A stretch of DNA of 64,000 bases from Achromobacter mucicolens (GCF_902859725.1 NZ_CADIJP010000010.1:62001-126000); one strand, 5' to 3'; shown: positions 54,427 through 62,140, counted from the first letter of the stretch. Notes: a model not told the origin generated them from the sequence alone. Made by a program: numbers and translations.

Positions 54427-54785
54427 TACGCAAACTCCGGGCTGTACTGGACCCTGCTGCTCATGCTCACAGGGGTCGGCATACGCATGGCCTGCAGCCT
54501 CGACGCGGCGTTCCTCATCGTGCTGTCTAGGGTGTAGGGCTGCCCACTCCCATAAGCGAGCCGACCAGGGACGACCTCGGACGGCTTGAGCGCAACCCAC
54601 GCCCGGATCAAGACCATCGCATCGTCTGACTGCAACGACGGCTCGACAGCCCGGATAGCGTCGGCAATGCCTTCCGCTCCGCGGCGCTTCTTATCCAGTA
54701 CTACCCCATGTTCCGCACGCAAACGCTCGATGGCGGCGGTGCGCATCTGTTTATTCGAGTCTTCAATGCTTCTAGGCAGCGCCAT
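54426..54785 (-). CDS. Conserved phage protein of unknown function
   Basis: The product is 119 residues. A basic N-terminal half (AAIERLRAEHGVVLDKKRRGAEG) looks like a helix-rich nucleic-acid-binding segment. The middle has VLIRAWVALKPSEVV and the end is Ser/Arg-rich. No family is recognised. Gene overlaps on both sides (RusA upstream by 14 bases) show it is translated. Confidence 0.55.
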   Translation of the reverse strand: MALPRSIEDSNKQMRTAAIERLRAEHGVVLDKKRRGAEGIADAIRAVEPSLQSDDAMVLIRAWVALKPSEVVPGRLAYGSGQPYTLDSTMRNAASRLQAMRMPTPVSMSSRVQYSPEFA

Positions 54786-55155
54786 ATCCGTTCTCCTCGC
54801 TTTTGCTAATGAACACGCGGACTAAGCCGCCTTTACAAACCACACCTCGTTCAATCGACAATTGGTCAATGTGACTGTCGTCTTCGATCAATTGGGCATG
54901 CACCAGACCGTCCAACAACCCTTTCAACAGGTTGTCCAGATCACGACGGTGCCTATCCGGCGGGAATGCCTGGATATGCACAGACAGCCCCCCAGTAAGC
55001 CGCGGCAATTGGTAGCGGCCTGCCTCATCGATCACTGCTTGGCGATACTCACGGCCCTTTTCAGAGATTAGGTGTCTCCCTGCCAACTTGCCCTTGTTTG
55101 GGTGGCGCCAATAGGTGTTCACGCTAGGCGGAAAGGGGAGTTCCAAGACGTTCAT
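54772..55155 (-). CDS. RusA-type Holliday junction resolvase
   Basis: The product is 127 residues starting MNVLELPFPPSVNTYWRHP, the RusA N-terminus. The catalytic aspartates lie in FPPDRHRRDLDNLLKGLLDGL (residues about 70-90) and in LIEDDSHIDQL. It cuts four-way junctions at recombination or packaging. The ATG at 55155 overlaps the previous stop as ATGA. Confidence 0.92.
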   Translation of the reverse strand: MNVLELPFPPSVNTYWRHPNKGKLAGRHLISEKGREYRQAVIDEAGRYQLPRLTGGLSVHIQAFPPDRHRRDLDNLLKGLLDGLVHAQLIEDDSHIDQLSIERGVVCKGGLVRVFISKSEENGYGAA

Positions 55156-55520
55156 GCCGTCACCTGGGCGATCAAAGATGCGAAAGGATCGCGGGGGCAA
55201 TGCGCCAGCTTGTCCTTCATGGATCTCGTTTTTACCCAGGCGAGCTTCTTCCTGTTCCTTTCTTCGTTACTTTGAACAACCCGATTGGCGTCTCGACCGT
55301 ATCCGTAGCGATAGACGGGCGTCCGCGGACCCTTCCCTTTGGGCGGCAGCCAGTCGCAGATATGGATCTTCCCGTCGTCACGCAGCTTGCGCAGGTTGTC
55401 GTGAACCGTCACCGGGCTGCACTTCAGGTCCTCCACAAGCTCGCGGTGGGTCATATCGCCGCGCTCTTCGAGGGCCTCCAAGATCGAGGGGTAGGTGTAG
55501 TTTCTAGGAGGCATCTTCAC
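55152..55520 (-). CDS. Winged helix-turn-helix phage protein
   Basis: The product is 122 residues. An N-terminal winged helix (ILEALEERGDMTHRELVEDL, CSPVTVHDNLRKLRDDGKI) is followed by a basic tail (NRKKLAWVKTRSMKDK). It probably binds DNA as a regulator or helper of replication. ATG at 55520 overlaps the helicase stop as ATGA. Confidence 0.75.
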   Translation of the reverse strand: MKMPPRNYTYPSILEALEERGDMTHRELVEDLKCSPVTVHDNLRKLRDDGKIHICDWLPPKGKGPRTPVYRYGYGRDANRVVQSNEERNRKKLAWVKTRSMKDKLAHCPRDPFASLIAQVTA

Positions 55521-56461
55521 GCTCCAATGAGGTTGATTGGCTGGCAGCGGCTATCGGCCACGTACTGCAGCGATTGGGGGTGAAACCAAAGCGCGATACT
55601 TCCCTCCCACTCGCCGTGCCGGTTCTTGTCGCAAATCAGCATTGCGTCAGGGGCATTGGCGAACTTGTCCGGCAGCGGTGTGCCGGTCCGGGCGCATTGG
55701 TCCAGCGCCTTCTCCTTCGCCTTGTTCCGCCACACAGTCAGGAACTGGTCTACCTGGTCAGAAATCGAGCCGCTGCCTTTGGCGTCCAACTTTCCAGGGG
55801 GTTTTTCTTCGCTTTCGCCTTTGCGCACGTGATGCACAAGGTGGACATGGACTTGGTGGTCACGTGCCAGGGAGGTCAGCATGTCTACGAAGTCCTTCTG
55901 CGCGTTGTAATCGTCCTCGCCACGCACACACTTCATCAGGCTATCGATCACGATGTGCTTGATTCCAAGCTTTGAAGCGCAGTACCGGATGACTGCGTAG
56001 ACCATCTCCGGCTTGACCGTCCCCTGCTGGTCGTACAGCCACACCTTGCCCTTCAACCATTCTCCGAACTTGCGCGCCATTGCCTCACTAGGGCGGTCGT
56101 TCATGGCCCCCTGGCGCAGCATCCGCTTCAGCGTCGACAATGGCTTCATTTCAAAGCTCGCAATACACAGCTTCTCGCCAGACGCGGCAAAACCAAGACA
56201 CGCCATCCCTAAGAGTTGGCTCTTGCCGTGGCCATTCATGCCCTGCCACACCGTCACCTCGCCCGGACGAAACCGCAGGTGGTCATGCGTCTTGGCCCAC
56301 GGCAACGTCGCTCCAGTCACGACATTTCCATTCCGGATTGAATCGACCAGATCATCGGTCCATGTGTCTGCGCTGATCACCTTGGCCTGCGGCTCCGACT
56401 CGGCCATGTAGGCTTTGAAGTCGAACGTGTCAGGCGTAATCATTTGGACTACGTTGTTCAT
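55517..56461 (-). CDS. DnaB/RecA-type replicative helicase
   Basis: The product is 314 residues. The RecA core has Walker A GMNGHGKS (74-81), the FEMKPLSTLKRMLRQ block of DnaB-type helicases, a Walker B-type KHIVIDSLMKC, and VHLVHHVRKGESEEKP near the DNA loop. The N-terminal primase-interaction domain of DnaB is absent, as in phage Twinkle/DnaB-core proteins. It probably unwinds phage DNA at the origin located in the neighbouring DUF1376 gene. Confidence 0.88.
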   Translation of the reverse strand: MNNVVQMITPDTFDFKAYMAESEPQAKVISADTWTDDLVDSIRNGNVVTGATLPWAKTHDHLRFRPGEVTVWQGMNGHGKSQLLGMACLGFAASGEKLCIASFEMKPLSTLKRMLRQGAMNDRPSEAMARKFGEWLKGKVWLYDQQGTVKPEMVYAVIRYCASKLGIKHIVIDSLMKCVRGEDDYNAQKDFVDMLTSLARDHQVHVHLVHHVRKGESEEKPPGKLDAKGSGSISDQVDQFLTVWRNKAKEKALDQCARTGTPLPDKFANAPDAMLICDKNRHGEWEGSIALWFHPQSLQYVADSRCQPINLIGA

Positions 56462-56814
56462 GCAACCTCCAGGCGGCGGGTTTCGCCGTTCTCGTATCGA
56501 AGAATTCCGGTTGAATCCAGGGCACAAGCCGTCACGTCAGCCGGGGAAAAGTCGAGGATCCGCTTGAACAGGGCTTTCACGTGGCGCCCTTCTGGACCGG
56601 AAAGATGGACGCTCAGCCCAGCAAGAACCCGCAGGTCAACAGTCTTGAGGGTGTCATCGGGGAAAACGTCTATTTCGGGAAATCCACCCAGCGACATGAC
56701 CATGTCCGGGTGGCTGAAAACCGAGTAGTCGCGGGCTTCGGTCAGGCAGACAAAAACGGCAGCCGGTCGATAACCGCGCATCCGAAGCGACAGCAGGGTT
56801 TCGTGGCCGATCAC
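56458..56814 (-). CDS. Phage protein of unknown function in the replication block
   Basis: The product is 118 residues. A GTG start at 56814 is chosen because it overlaps the DUF1376 stop as GTGA. The sequence begins IGHETLLSLRMRGYRPAAV and is mainly alpha/beta with no recognised motif. It is coupled to the helicase gene downstream (ATGA) and may act with it. Confidence 0.6.
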   Translation of the reverse strand: MIGHETLLSLRMRGYRPAAVFVCLTEARDYSVFSHPDMVMSLGGFPEIDVFPDDTLKTVDLRVLAGLSVHLSGPEGRHVKALFKRILDFSPADVTACALDSTGILRYENGETRRLEVA

Positions 56815-57518
56815 AGCGCGCCCTCCCACGGTTGCTCAAGCGACCCGCCATCAGCCACCACACCGTCCTCCCAGCGCTTCTGGTTCAGGTAGGTCAAGGG
56901 CGCCGGCTCAAAACCGTCCTGCCACTGCTTCGTGCCCTTCATCGCCGCCACGTGGGAAATGATTTGGTCTGCAACAGAGTCAAGTTTTCGCAACCGCCAC
57001 TTCTTCGCACACTCAGCCTTCGCCGCTCTCCGCTGCGTTACCGGCCAGGTGTCCCAGAACTCCTGAAACCGGTCGGCATGGTCGGCGTGAGCCGACGAAT
57101 GTTTTTCTTTATTGGTGTCTGGTGTCTGGTTAGGTTGATCGTTCGTTTCACGATTCGTCGCACGATTCGTGCTCGTTTCGTTCGACGATCTTGCCTCTTT
57201 ACGTTTAGCCTCACGTTCCTGAGCGATGCGACGATTCGTGTCAGCCTGCTTGCCAGCTTTTTCAAGCTCCGCCTCGATACGGCTGTGCATCAAGCCAGAC
57301 TCAACCACCGTGAAGAATCGCGTCACAGCCTTCACAGCGTCCTTTTCTGCCTTGGTGAAGGCGCCAGCGATGCGGCACAGAGCACCGTGGTCGTTAGGCA
57401 ACGGGACCTCGGTGGCGTAGTAGTGGTGCATGAGCGCTAGGTAGGCACCGCGCTCCGTCAGGGACAAGTGTCCGGTATCGCGCTGGAAGTCGCCGATGTA
57501 GTGCTTGTAGAAGTTCAT
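56811..57518 (-). CDS. DUF1376 replication-type protein (lambda O position)
   Basis: The product is 235 residues. The DUF1376 domain is residues 1-95 (MNFYKHYIGDFQRDTGHLSL, AYLALMHHYYATE, CRIAGAFTKAEKDAV). A low-complexity Asn/Thr/Glu-rich linker (about 105-140) is encoded by short repeats, and a C-terminal helical domain follows (FQEFWDTWPVTQRRAAKAEC). Proteins of this type precede the helicase gene and act in replication initiation. The internal repeats resemble an origin. Confidence 0.85.
   Translation of the reverse strand: MNFYKHYIGDFQRDTGHLSLTERGAYLALMHHYYATEVPLPNDHGALCRIAGAFTKAEKDAVKAVTRFFTVVESGLMHSRIEAELEKAGKQADTNRRIAQEREAKRKEARSSNETSTNRATNRETNDQPNQTPDTNKEKHSSAHADHADRFQEFWDTWPVTQRRAAKAECAKKWRLRKLDSVADQIISHVAAMKGTKQWQDGFEPAPLTYLNQKRWEDGVVADGGSLEQPWEGAL
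57149..57239. repeat. Iteron-like repeats, candidate phage replication origin
   Basis: CACGATTCGT occurs at 57149-57158 and 57161-57170, and GACGATTCGT at 57230-57239. Related CGTTTCGTTCGACGAT sequence lies between them, and a more AT-rich stretch flanks them at about 57,100-57,120. The repeats lie inside the replication-protein gene, as lambda ori lies inside O. Confidence 0.5.
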
Positions 57519-57967
57519 GCTGCAGCCCTCTTCATCGGCTCATAGGCGGTCTTGTAGGCCTCCTCAACATCGGCAGGCCACAAACCACGTGCAATAAGTT
57601 CGGCCCTGGTACGGTCGACGTAAACGACCTCTAGCTTGCGACGCGCTTCTTTGCTTATCCCGCCGCTGTCGTGCAATCGATGACAGTCCGGGCAAGCGGG
57701 GAAGGTTTGGGAATCGCATGCCTTCAGGCCAAGCCCCTTACCAAAGTTGGCGTGGGCACATTGAGAAGGCCCGAACCGACCGCACACGACGCAATCCAAG
57801 CTGGCCACATTGCGGCGGTGCTTCTCTGAACGCATTACCGTGCTGGCCTTCATGCCCAGCGGACGCAGGAAACCAAGCTGAGCTGCAACCTTCTGCCCGA
57901 GGCCTTGGCCGCGATCCGACTTAGCCCGGAGAGGCGTGCTGCGCTTGAGGGTGGAATTCCAGGTCAT
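57515..57967 (-). CDS. HNH-like/DUF968-type zinc-binding phage protein
   Basis: The product is 150 residues. A basic N-terminus is followed by a Cys/His cluster, LDCVVCGRFGPSQCAHANFG and FPACPDCHRLHDSGG, that looks like the metal site of DUF968/YbcO-type nucleases found in the nin region. It probably nicks or resolves DNA. It overlaps NinB and DUF1376 genes by ATGA. Confidence 0.75.
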   Translation of the reverse strand: MTWNSTLKRSTPLRAKSDRGQGLGQKVAAQLGFLRPLGMKASTVMRSEKHRRNVASLDCVVCGRFGPSQCAHANFGKGLGLKACDSQTFPACPDCHRLHDSGGISKEARRKLEVVYVDRTRAELIARGLWPADVEEAYKTAYEPMKRAAA

Positions 57968-58389
57968 GCTGCCTCCACTTCCAGATGAACGCCGCGGCTC
58001 GCAAAGTCGTCACGGACGGCTTCAGCGAACTTGGTCAGTTGCTTGGTGGTCATGCGGGAAGTGACGGGGAAGACGCGCATCACGAGCAGCTTTTGCTCGT
58101 ACGAAAGGCCTTTGATGGCGCCGTCGTAGGCTTCGCGGAACTCTTCGTCTTCAGCGCGCAGGATCGGAACGCCGTGATGCAGCTTGCAGTAGCACTTCCA
58201 GCCCAGCGCGTCGTCTTCCGGCAGAGCTAGCGAGATTTCCTCGTACCAGGCGTGGGAAAAGGCGTTCTGAGATTTCGAGCGAGTCTTGGCCTTGATCTCC
58301 ACCTTGTAGCCATCCGGCGCGTGTGCGCAGGCATAGGCCGCGTTACGGCGGACCAGAGGGCTAGACAGGATGAAGACCTGGTTTGCCAT
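57964..58389 (-). CDS. ninB: NinB-like recombination protein
   Basis: The product is 141 residues of the NinB (Orf) family: RRNAAYACAHAPDGYKVEIK, TRSKSQNAFSHAWYEEIS, FREAYDGAIKGLSYEQKL and the C-terminal LTKFAEAVRDDFASRGV. NinB binds single-stranded DNA and helps load recombinase in lambda Red recombination. It is coupled to the CII-like gene upstream. Confidence 0.9.
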   Translation of the reverse strand: MANQVFILSSPLVRRNAAYACAHAPDGYKVEIKAKTRSKSQNAFSHAWYEEISLALPEDDALGWKCYCKLHHGVPILRAEDEEFREAYDGAIKGLSYEQKLLVMRVFPVTSRMTTKQLTKFAEAVRDDFASRGVHLEVEAA

Positions 58390-58898
58390 TACTTGCTCGC
58401 AGCGCGCAGGACGTTGCGCTCCATGCGATGCAACAAGACACGCGTCGCACGCAGCAGAGGGACCAGTTGGTCCGCCTCAGCTTGGTCAATCTGGCTATCT
58501 GCCGTGGTCTGAGCCGTTACCGCGGCGATCTTGCCCATTTCGGTGGCCAAAGCGAGGAACTTGTCCTGCAGCGCCTTCGCCTCGTTTTCCCAACCGCCAA
58601 CAGGCGCAGCCGGAACATCGTCGACAAAAACGCCCTCTTGAGCGTTCAGCGACAGAAGCCAGTCATTCGACTTGTGCTGGGCGCCTGCATCGTTCCGAAC
58701 AAACTCAGCCAGAAGAACGGCAACGTCGACGTCCAGTTGGTCGCCACCACGCAGCTTGCGACGGAGCGATTCCGGGTGAATGGACGTATCGCGTCGAAGC
58801 GTCAGGAACTGGGCGGCAGCCTCGACACCGCCGTCAGCAGCGCGCACGGCGTTGTAGAGAGCGTCACGCCAGTAGGTAATGGTGGTGGGGCAAGTCAT
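58389..58898 (-). CDS. CII-like/phage regulatory protein
   Basis: The product is 169 residues. The N-terminal domain reads ITYWRDALYNAVRAADGGVEAAAQF and TSIHPESLRRKLRGGDQ, a helix-turn-helix arrangement seen in YmfL/CII-type regulators. The C-terminal half is helical. It is the second gene of the leftward early operon, after cro, as cII is in lambda. Confidence 0.65.
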   Translation of the reverse strand: MTCPTTITYWRDALYNAVRAADGGVEAAAQFLTLRRDTSIHPESLRRKLRGGDQLDVDVAVLLAEFVRNDAGAQHKSNDWLLSLNAQEGVFVDDVPAAPVGGWENEAKALQDKFLALATEMGKIAAVTAQTTADSQIDQAEADQLVPLLRATRVLLHRMERNVLRAASK

Positions 58899-58981
58899 TA
58901 CGTTGGATTCCTGATGATTTCAGCGTTTCGGTACTAGTGCGGCTTTACTAAGATTCACCGCATGGAACAACTCAACTCTCT

Positions 58982-59251
58982 CTACAGCGCAGCTTCGGCA
59001 GTTACCGCTTTCGCCTTGCGGATCCGGCGCGGCTTGCGCAGCACGTCCCAACGGAAACTCGGCACAAGCTCTTCACAGATGACCCGCTTGCCGGTAGCCT
59101 CTTCGATGACCGGGCAGTGCTCCGAAGGGAGCGGCCGCGAGCCGTTGACCCACTGGCTAACCGACTGCGGGGTAACGCCGAGGATTGCGGCCAGAGCTTT
59201 CTGACTACCCACAATCGAGATGGCCTTTTCGAGGCCGACATTTCGGTCCAT
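58982..59251 (-). CDS. Cro-like repressor (YdaS family)
   Basis: The product is 89 residues starting MDRNVGLEKAISIVGSQKAL. The helix-turn-helix is LAAILGVTPQSVSQWVNGSRP, and HCPVIEEATGKRVICEEL is the YdaS signature. The ATG at 59251 is preferred because an upstream in-frame ATG lies inside the promoter -10. It is the first gene of the leftward early operon, divergent from the CI gene. Confidence 0.88.
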   Translation of the reverse strand: MDRNVGLEKAISIVGSQKALAAILGVTPQSVSQWVNGSRPLPSEHCPVIEEATGKRVICEELVPSFRWDVLRKPRRIRKAKAVTAEAAL

Positions 59252-59279
59252 ATCCGGTCCTAAAGCATCACTTGCCTCC

Positions 59280-59308
59280 ATACTAAACTAATGCTTTATC
59301 AAAAGCAA
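59280..59308 (-). promoter_or_regulatory. Early promoter of cro (PR-like)
   Basis: On the minus strand TTGCTT (59308-59303) and TAGTAT (59285-59280) are 17 bases apart. The -35 is part of the operator at 59303-59317. Confidence 0.75.
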
Positions 59309-59317
59309 TCATTGCTT
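59303..59317. promoter_or_regulatory. Repressor operator (7-1-7 palindrome)
   Basis: AAGCAAT-C-ATTGCTT is a perfect 7-1-7 inverted repeat covering the -35 of the cro promoter. Related half-sites (AATGCTT at 59290-59296, AAGCAATGCTT at 59343-59353, AAGCATCACTTG near 59263) flank it, as expected for multiple CI/Cro operators. Confidence 0.75.
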
Positions 59318-59347
59318 GCACGCGTTGCGCCCAAGCACAATCAAGCA

Positions 59348-60379
59348 ATGCTTTCCTCTGCCTTAATTCAAGAACTCCTCTCCTCGCCTCCCGCGGATCT
59401 CGCTGGCAAAGTTGCCGCGACCATCGGGCGTGGGCTTGTTCCCGCTAAAGATGTGGCGGAGGCGTGTGGGGTTACGGTGCAAGCCATCAATGGCTGGAAG
59501 ACGAACGGGCGCGTTGGAAAACAGCACATCAAGACGCTGGCTCGCCTGACGGGCCTGCCTGTTTCGTGGTGGTTGCCGGGTGACGATTTGGAAGACGAAA
59601 CGACTGTCCCGGCGCCCTGGCCATTTGCCTCAATTGAGAGGGAAAGGATCGAAGCCCTACCGGCTGAGCGCCTGAAGCATCTCGAAGGCGTGATGCTCTT
59701 CGCCTTGCAGGGCTATGCAGAAGGGACTTCAACTATCCATGTGCCGGAACCCCGTGCCTCGCTAACCGATAGCGCTCGTGGGTCAGTAGTTGATATGGAC
59801 GCAGCTGCAGATCTGTTCCCAATGCGTGCCAAAGAAGTAGTGACTGCACCGCTCCGAATCAGCACCCAGACGGGAGTCATTGCCAACGTCGGCCCTGCTG
59901 AGGCGCACGCTGCGAACGACGCATTCGAGATGGTTCAAGAATTGGCTGATGTGCGCCTGGCGGCTGGTGAAGGGATTGAGGCACACAGCGAAGAACAGAC
60001 TGGAATGATCCAGTTCCGGCGCTCGTTCCTAAAGGAAGTTGGCGCTGACGGCGGTAAGGCACGCGTGGTGTACGCCAAGGGCGACAGCATGGAACCCGTC
60101 ATTCGCGACGGCGCCGCCCTGCTCGTGGTGCCGAACGAAAACCTAACCATCCGTGACTTGGCCGCGGGCGGTGTCTACGCCATCAACTATGACGGCAAGA
60201 TGATCGTCAAAACGGTGGCGCGGGACAAGCTGACGCAGCGTTGGGTCGCTCGGTCCTTCAATCCGACCTATGCGGATATCCCACTTGAGAACGGGCATCC
60301 GGTGCGCGTTCTCGGCCAGGTCGTCTGGGCTGGCGCTCGGCTGCGGGATGACGAGGCGGGACAGTGGGTCCGCTACTAG
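59348..60379 (+). CDS. CI-type phage repressor with S24 peptidase domain
   Basis: The product is 343 residues. The N-terminal helix-turn-helix is near 33-60 (AKDVAEACGVTVQAINGWK). The C-terminal S24 autoprotease domain has the Ser/Lys dyad S247 (KGDSMEPVIRDG) and K288 (DGKMIVKTV). A likely self-cleavage site is Ala206-Gly207 (VRLAAGEG). RecA-stimulated self-cleavage would trigger induction. The ATG at 59348 is preferred to one at 59291, which lies inside the operator. Three small envelope-protein genes follow on the same strand. Confidence 0.9.
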   Translation: MLSSALIQELLSSPPADLAGKVAATIGRGLVPAKDVAEACGVTVQAINGWKTNGRVGKQHIKTLARLTGLPVSWWLPGDDLEDETTVPAPWPFASIERERIEALPAERLKHLEGVMLFALQGYAEGTSTIHVPEPRASLTDSARGSVVDMDAAADLFPMRAKEVVTAPLRISTQTGVIANVGPAEAHAANDAFEMVQELADVRLAAGEGIEAHSEEQTGMIQFRRSFLKEVGADGGKARVVYAKGDSMEPVIRDGAALLVVPNENLTIRDLAAGGVYAINYDGKMIVKTVARDKLTQRWVARSFNPTYADIPLENGHPVRVLGQVVWAGARLRDDEAGQWVRY

Positions 60380-60409
60380 CGCGGCCGCAATATTCGAGGA
60401 TATGACGAG

Positions 60410-60799
60410 ATGAGAAAGATTGGCGTTTGTGCTGCGGCGTTGGTGCTGGCCGGATGCGGAAACCTTCAGAACATTTCAGCTACCGACATTCGGAACAGCG
60501 AACACCTGAGAGCGGAACAAACGTTTCCGCTTTCTATCGCGCAGATCAGCCAAGCTCTGTACGAACACCAAGCGCAATGTCGCGACGTTGGCCGCGTGGT
60601 TCAAAACCCCTCCAACCCTAACGAAGGCTTGATCACCATAGAGATGCCGGGGCGCTCCAAAGCAAGCGTCGCCGTGCTGATCGACCTGCGGCAAGAGGGA
60701 ACCGCCACTCGGGCGAAGGGCTACAGCTACTACTCGACGTGGAAAGGCCACATCGAAAACATCTTCAAGGCTATCAAGGCACCGGCGGATTGCGATTAA
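60410..60799 (+). CDS. Small prophage lipoprotein
   Basis: The product is 129 residues. The signal sequence ends in lipobox VLAGC (lipidated Cys16). The mature part has SIAQISQALYEHQAQCRDVG and a C-terminal FKAIKAPADCD; two more Cys may form a disulfide. No family is recognised. It lies 30 nt after the CI gene and is likely expressed in the lysogen. Superinfection exclusion or envelope conversion is the working inference. Confidence 0.65.
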   Translation: MRKIGVCAAALVLAGCGNLQNISATDIRNSEHLRAEQTFPLSIAQISQALYEHQAQCRDVGRVVQNPSNPNEGLITIEMPGRSKASVAVLIDLRQEGTATRAKGYSYYSTWKGHIENIFKAIKAPADCD

Positions 60800-60843
60800 C
60801 GCGAAGCGGCGGGCGATACAAAGCACTCAGAATGAGGCACAGA

Positions 60844-61308
60844 ATGCGATTTTTCAGATTGTTGGCTGGCCTGTCGCTGCTGCTCTCGGCTCATCACATC
60901 GCCTTTGGACAAGACAAGGTGATGACTCTATCGGCGATCTGTAAGCAGCCGGAAGGGCATTTGATCAGCTACCAGAGCAAGGATGGCAATCCGGAACGGG
61001 TGAAGGATGGTTTTAAGAACGCCGCTTGGTCTTTCCAGTGGAGCACAGCGACTCCGGGTGTGGGCCGAGTTGTTACTCAGGACTCTCAAAGTGCCGGTAG
61101 TGGCACCCGGGGTGCCGACGCATCGGTAAGGTTTAGTGACGGCCTGGAGTCGATATCGTTCTTCGTCTTTTATGAATCAGGCCTTTGGGTCTACACGCTG
61201 TTCCCATCCTCTAAGGTGATGGTCGCCTCCCGCCACATGATCAGTTCCCTTCATCAAGGCGGTAGCGGCGCAGTGTTTAGCGCTAAATGCGACATGGGAA
61301 TTCAGTAA
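60844..61308 (+). CDS. Exported protein of unknown function
   Basis: The product is 154 residues. A Sec signal peptide (MRFFRLLAGLSLLLSAHHIAFG, 1-22, cleavage near A20-G22) is followed by a beta-rich domain (FVFYESGLWVYTLFPSSK) with two Cys that could pair. GAGG lies 7 nt before the ATG at 60844. It is the third gene of the CI operon. No family is recognised. Confidence 0.6.
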   Translation: MRFFRLLAGLSLLLSAHHIAFGQDKVMTLSAICKQPEGHLISYQSKDGNPERVKDGFKNAAWSFQWSTATPGVGRVVTQDSQSAGSGTRGADASVRFSDGLESISFFVFYESGLWVYTLFPSSKVMVASRHMISSLHQGGSGAVFSAKCDMGIQ

Positions 61309-61345
61309 TCTTCCCGTTGCGCTATGCGGACGCTAGAATCGCCTC

Positions 61346-61747
61346 ATGATCGCAATCATCTTCTTTTGGTTGTTGTTCGCCATCGTCGTGGGCATGATCG
61401 CCTCCAGCCGCGGTCGTAGCGGCTTCGGTTGGTTCATCCTGGCGTGCCTTATCAGCCCCCTATTGGCTGGAATTTTCCTGCTCGTCAGCGCCAACCTGCG
61501 TAGCCAGGCGCAGCGCCCTACCCCCGACACACACGTCAAATGTCCGGACTGCAGAGAGTTGATCCTCAAGGACGCTCGCGTGTGCCGATATTGTGGCTGC
61601 AAACTGGTTGTCGCGGACACCTCCCTGCTCCTCGACCGTGATCCATCGTTGGCGTCCGAACTGAAGGACCTGGGCGCCTGGAAGGTTCTCTACGTTGCAG
61701 GCGTGATAGTCGTCATCGCCGCCGTCATCTGGATCCAAGTCTACTAA
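61346..61747 (+). CDS. Membrane protein with a zinc ribbon
   Basis: The product is 133 residues. Helices at about 1-20, 27-48 and 111-131 enclose a cytoplasmic zinc ribbon, CPDCRELI and CRYCGC (Cys66, 69, 80, 83). This layout is seen in small phage and plasmid membrane proteins of unknown role. It ends the CI operon, followed by a terminator. A superinfection-exclusion role is possible and unproven. Confidence 0.7.
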   Translation: MIAIIFFWLLFAIVVGMIASSRGRSGFGWFILACLISPLLAGIFLLVSANLRSQAQRPTPDTHVKCPDCRELILKDARVCRYCGCKLVVADTSLLLDRDPSLASELKDLGAWKVLYVAGVIVVIAAVIWIQVY

Positions 61748-61766
61748 GGCCTCCTCACCTAGCTAC

Positions 61767-61789
61767 AGCCGCCTCCGGGCGGTTTTTTT
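61767..61789 (+). terminator. Terminator of the CI operon
   Basis: CCGCC-tcc-GGGCGG followed by seven T, 20 nt after the last gene of the operon. Confidence 0.85.
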
Positions 61790-61800
61790 GCTTCTCGACT

Positions 61801-61842
61801 TAAATCATTGCTTGCTTTTAAGATAAAGCAATGGTTTAATTG
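61801..61842 (+). promoter_or_regulatory. Second repressor-type operator and rightward promoter (OL/PL-like)
   Basis: TAAATCATTGCTT and AAAGCAATGGTTTA form an inverted repeat with one mismatch around a 12-nt core and contain the half-sites ATTGCTT and AAGCAAT of the CI/Cro operator. Overlapping them is a sigma70-like promoter, TTGCTT (61812-61817), 17-base spacer, TTTAAT (61835-61840), pointing right. Confidence 0.65.
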
Positions 61843-61846
61843 ATTC

Positions 61847-62140
61847 CAACGCTGCACCGATTCCGAAGAACGCGTAGCCCTAAGGGCAGCAAGTAACGGT
61901 TTTGGAGCCGCGGCATGCCAGGCGGTGGCCCCGCCGAGAGAGAAAGCCCGGATGCCCAGACCGTAAGAGTGGTGGTGAACCACGCGGGAATTGCCTAGCC
62001 AGGGCTGCAACCTGGTGGACCGGATCGCTAGGACGAGTGCCCCTTGGGAGTCCTAGACGCTGCGAGCAAGGGACGCAAATGAGCCTCTATCGAGGCCACA
62101 TTTGAATCGCCGCTGGTGGCCAGCGCTGCGATTCATGTGT
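61847..62140 (+). ncRNA. Structured leader/non-coding RNA after the PL-like promoter
   Basis: No gene fits here, and the sequence is a string of hairpins: GCCC/GGGC (61877-61887), GGCGG/CCGCC (61921-61935), GTGGT/ACCAC (61969-61983), CCTAGC...GCTAGG (61994-62032) enclosing CAGG/CCTG, CCCTTG/CAAGGG (62041-62072), GCCTC/GAGGC (62083-62096), and TGAATCGC/GCGATTCA enclosing GCTGG/CCAGC (62103-62135). It could be a put-type antitermination leader as in HK022, or a regulatory RNA. No matching known RNA family was recognised. Confidence 0.45.

Noticed and set aside
61847-62140. The structured region considered as RNase P RNA, tmRNA or a group I intron
   Set aside because: The conserved core sequences of these RNAs are absent; only generic hairpins are seen.
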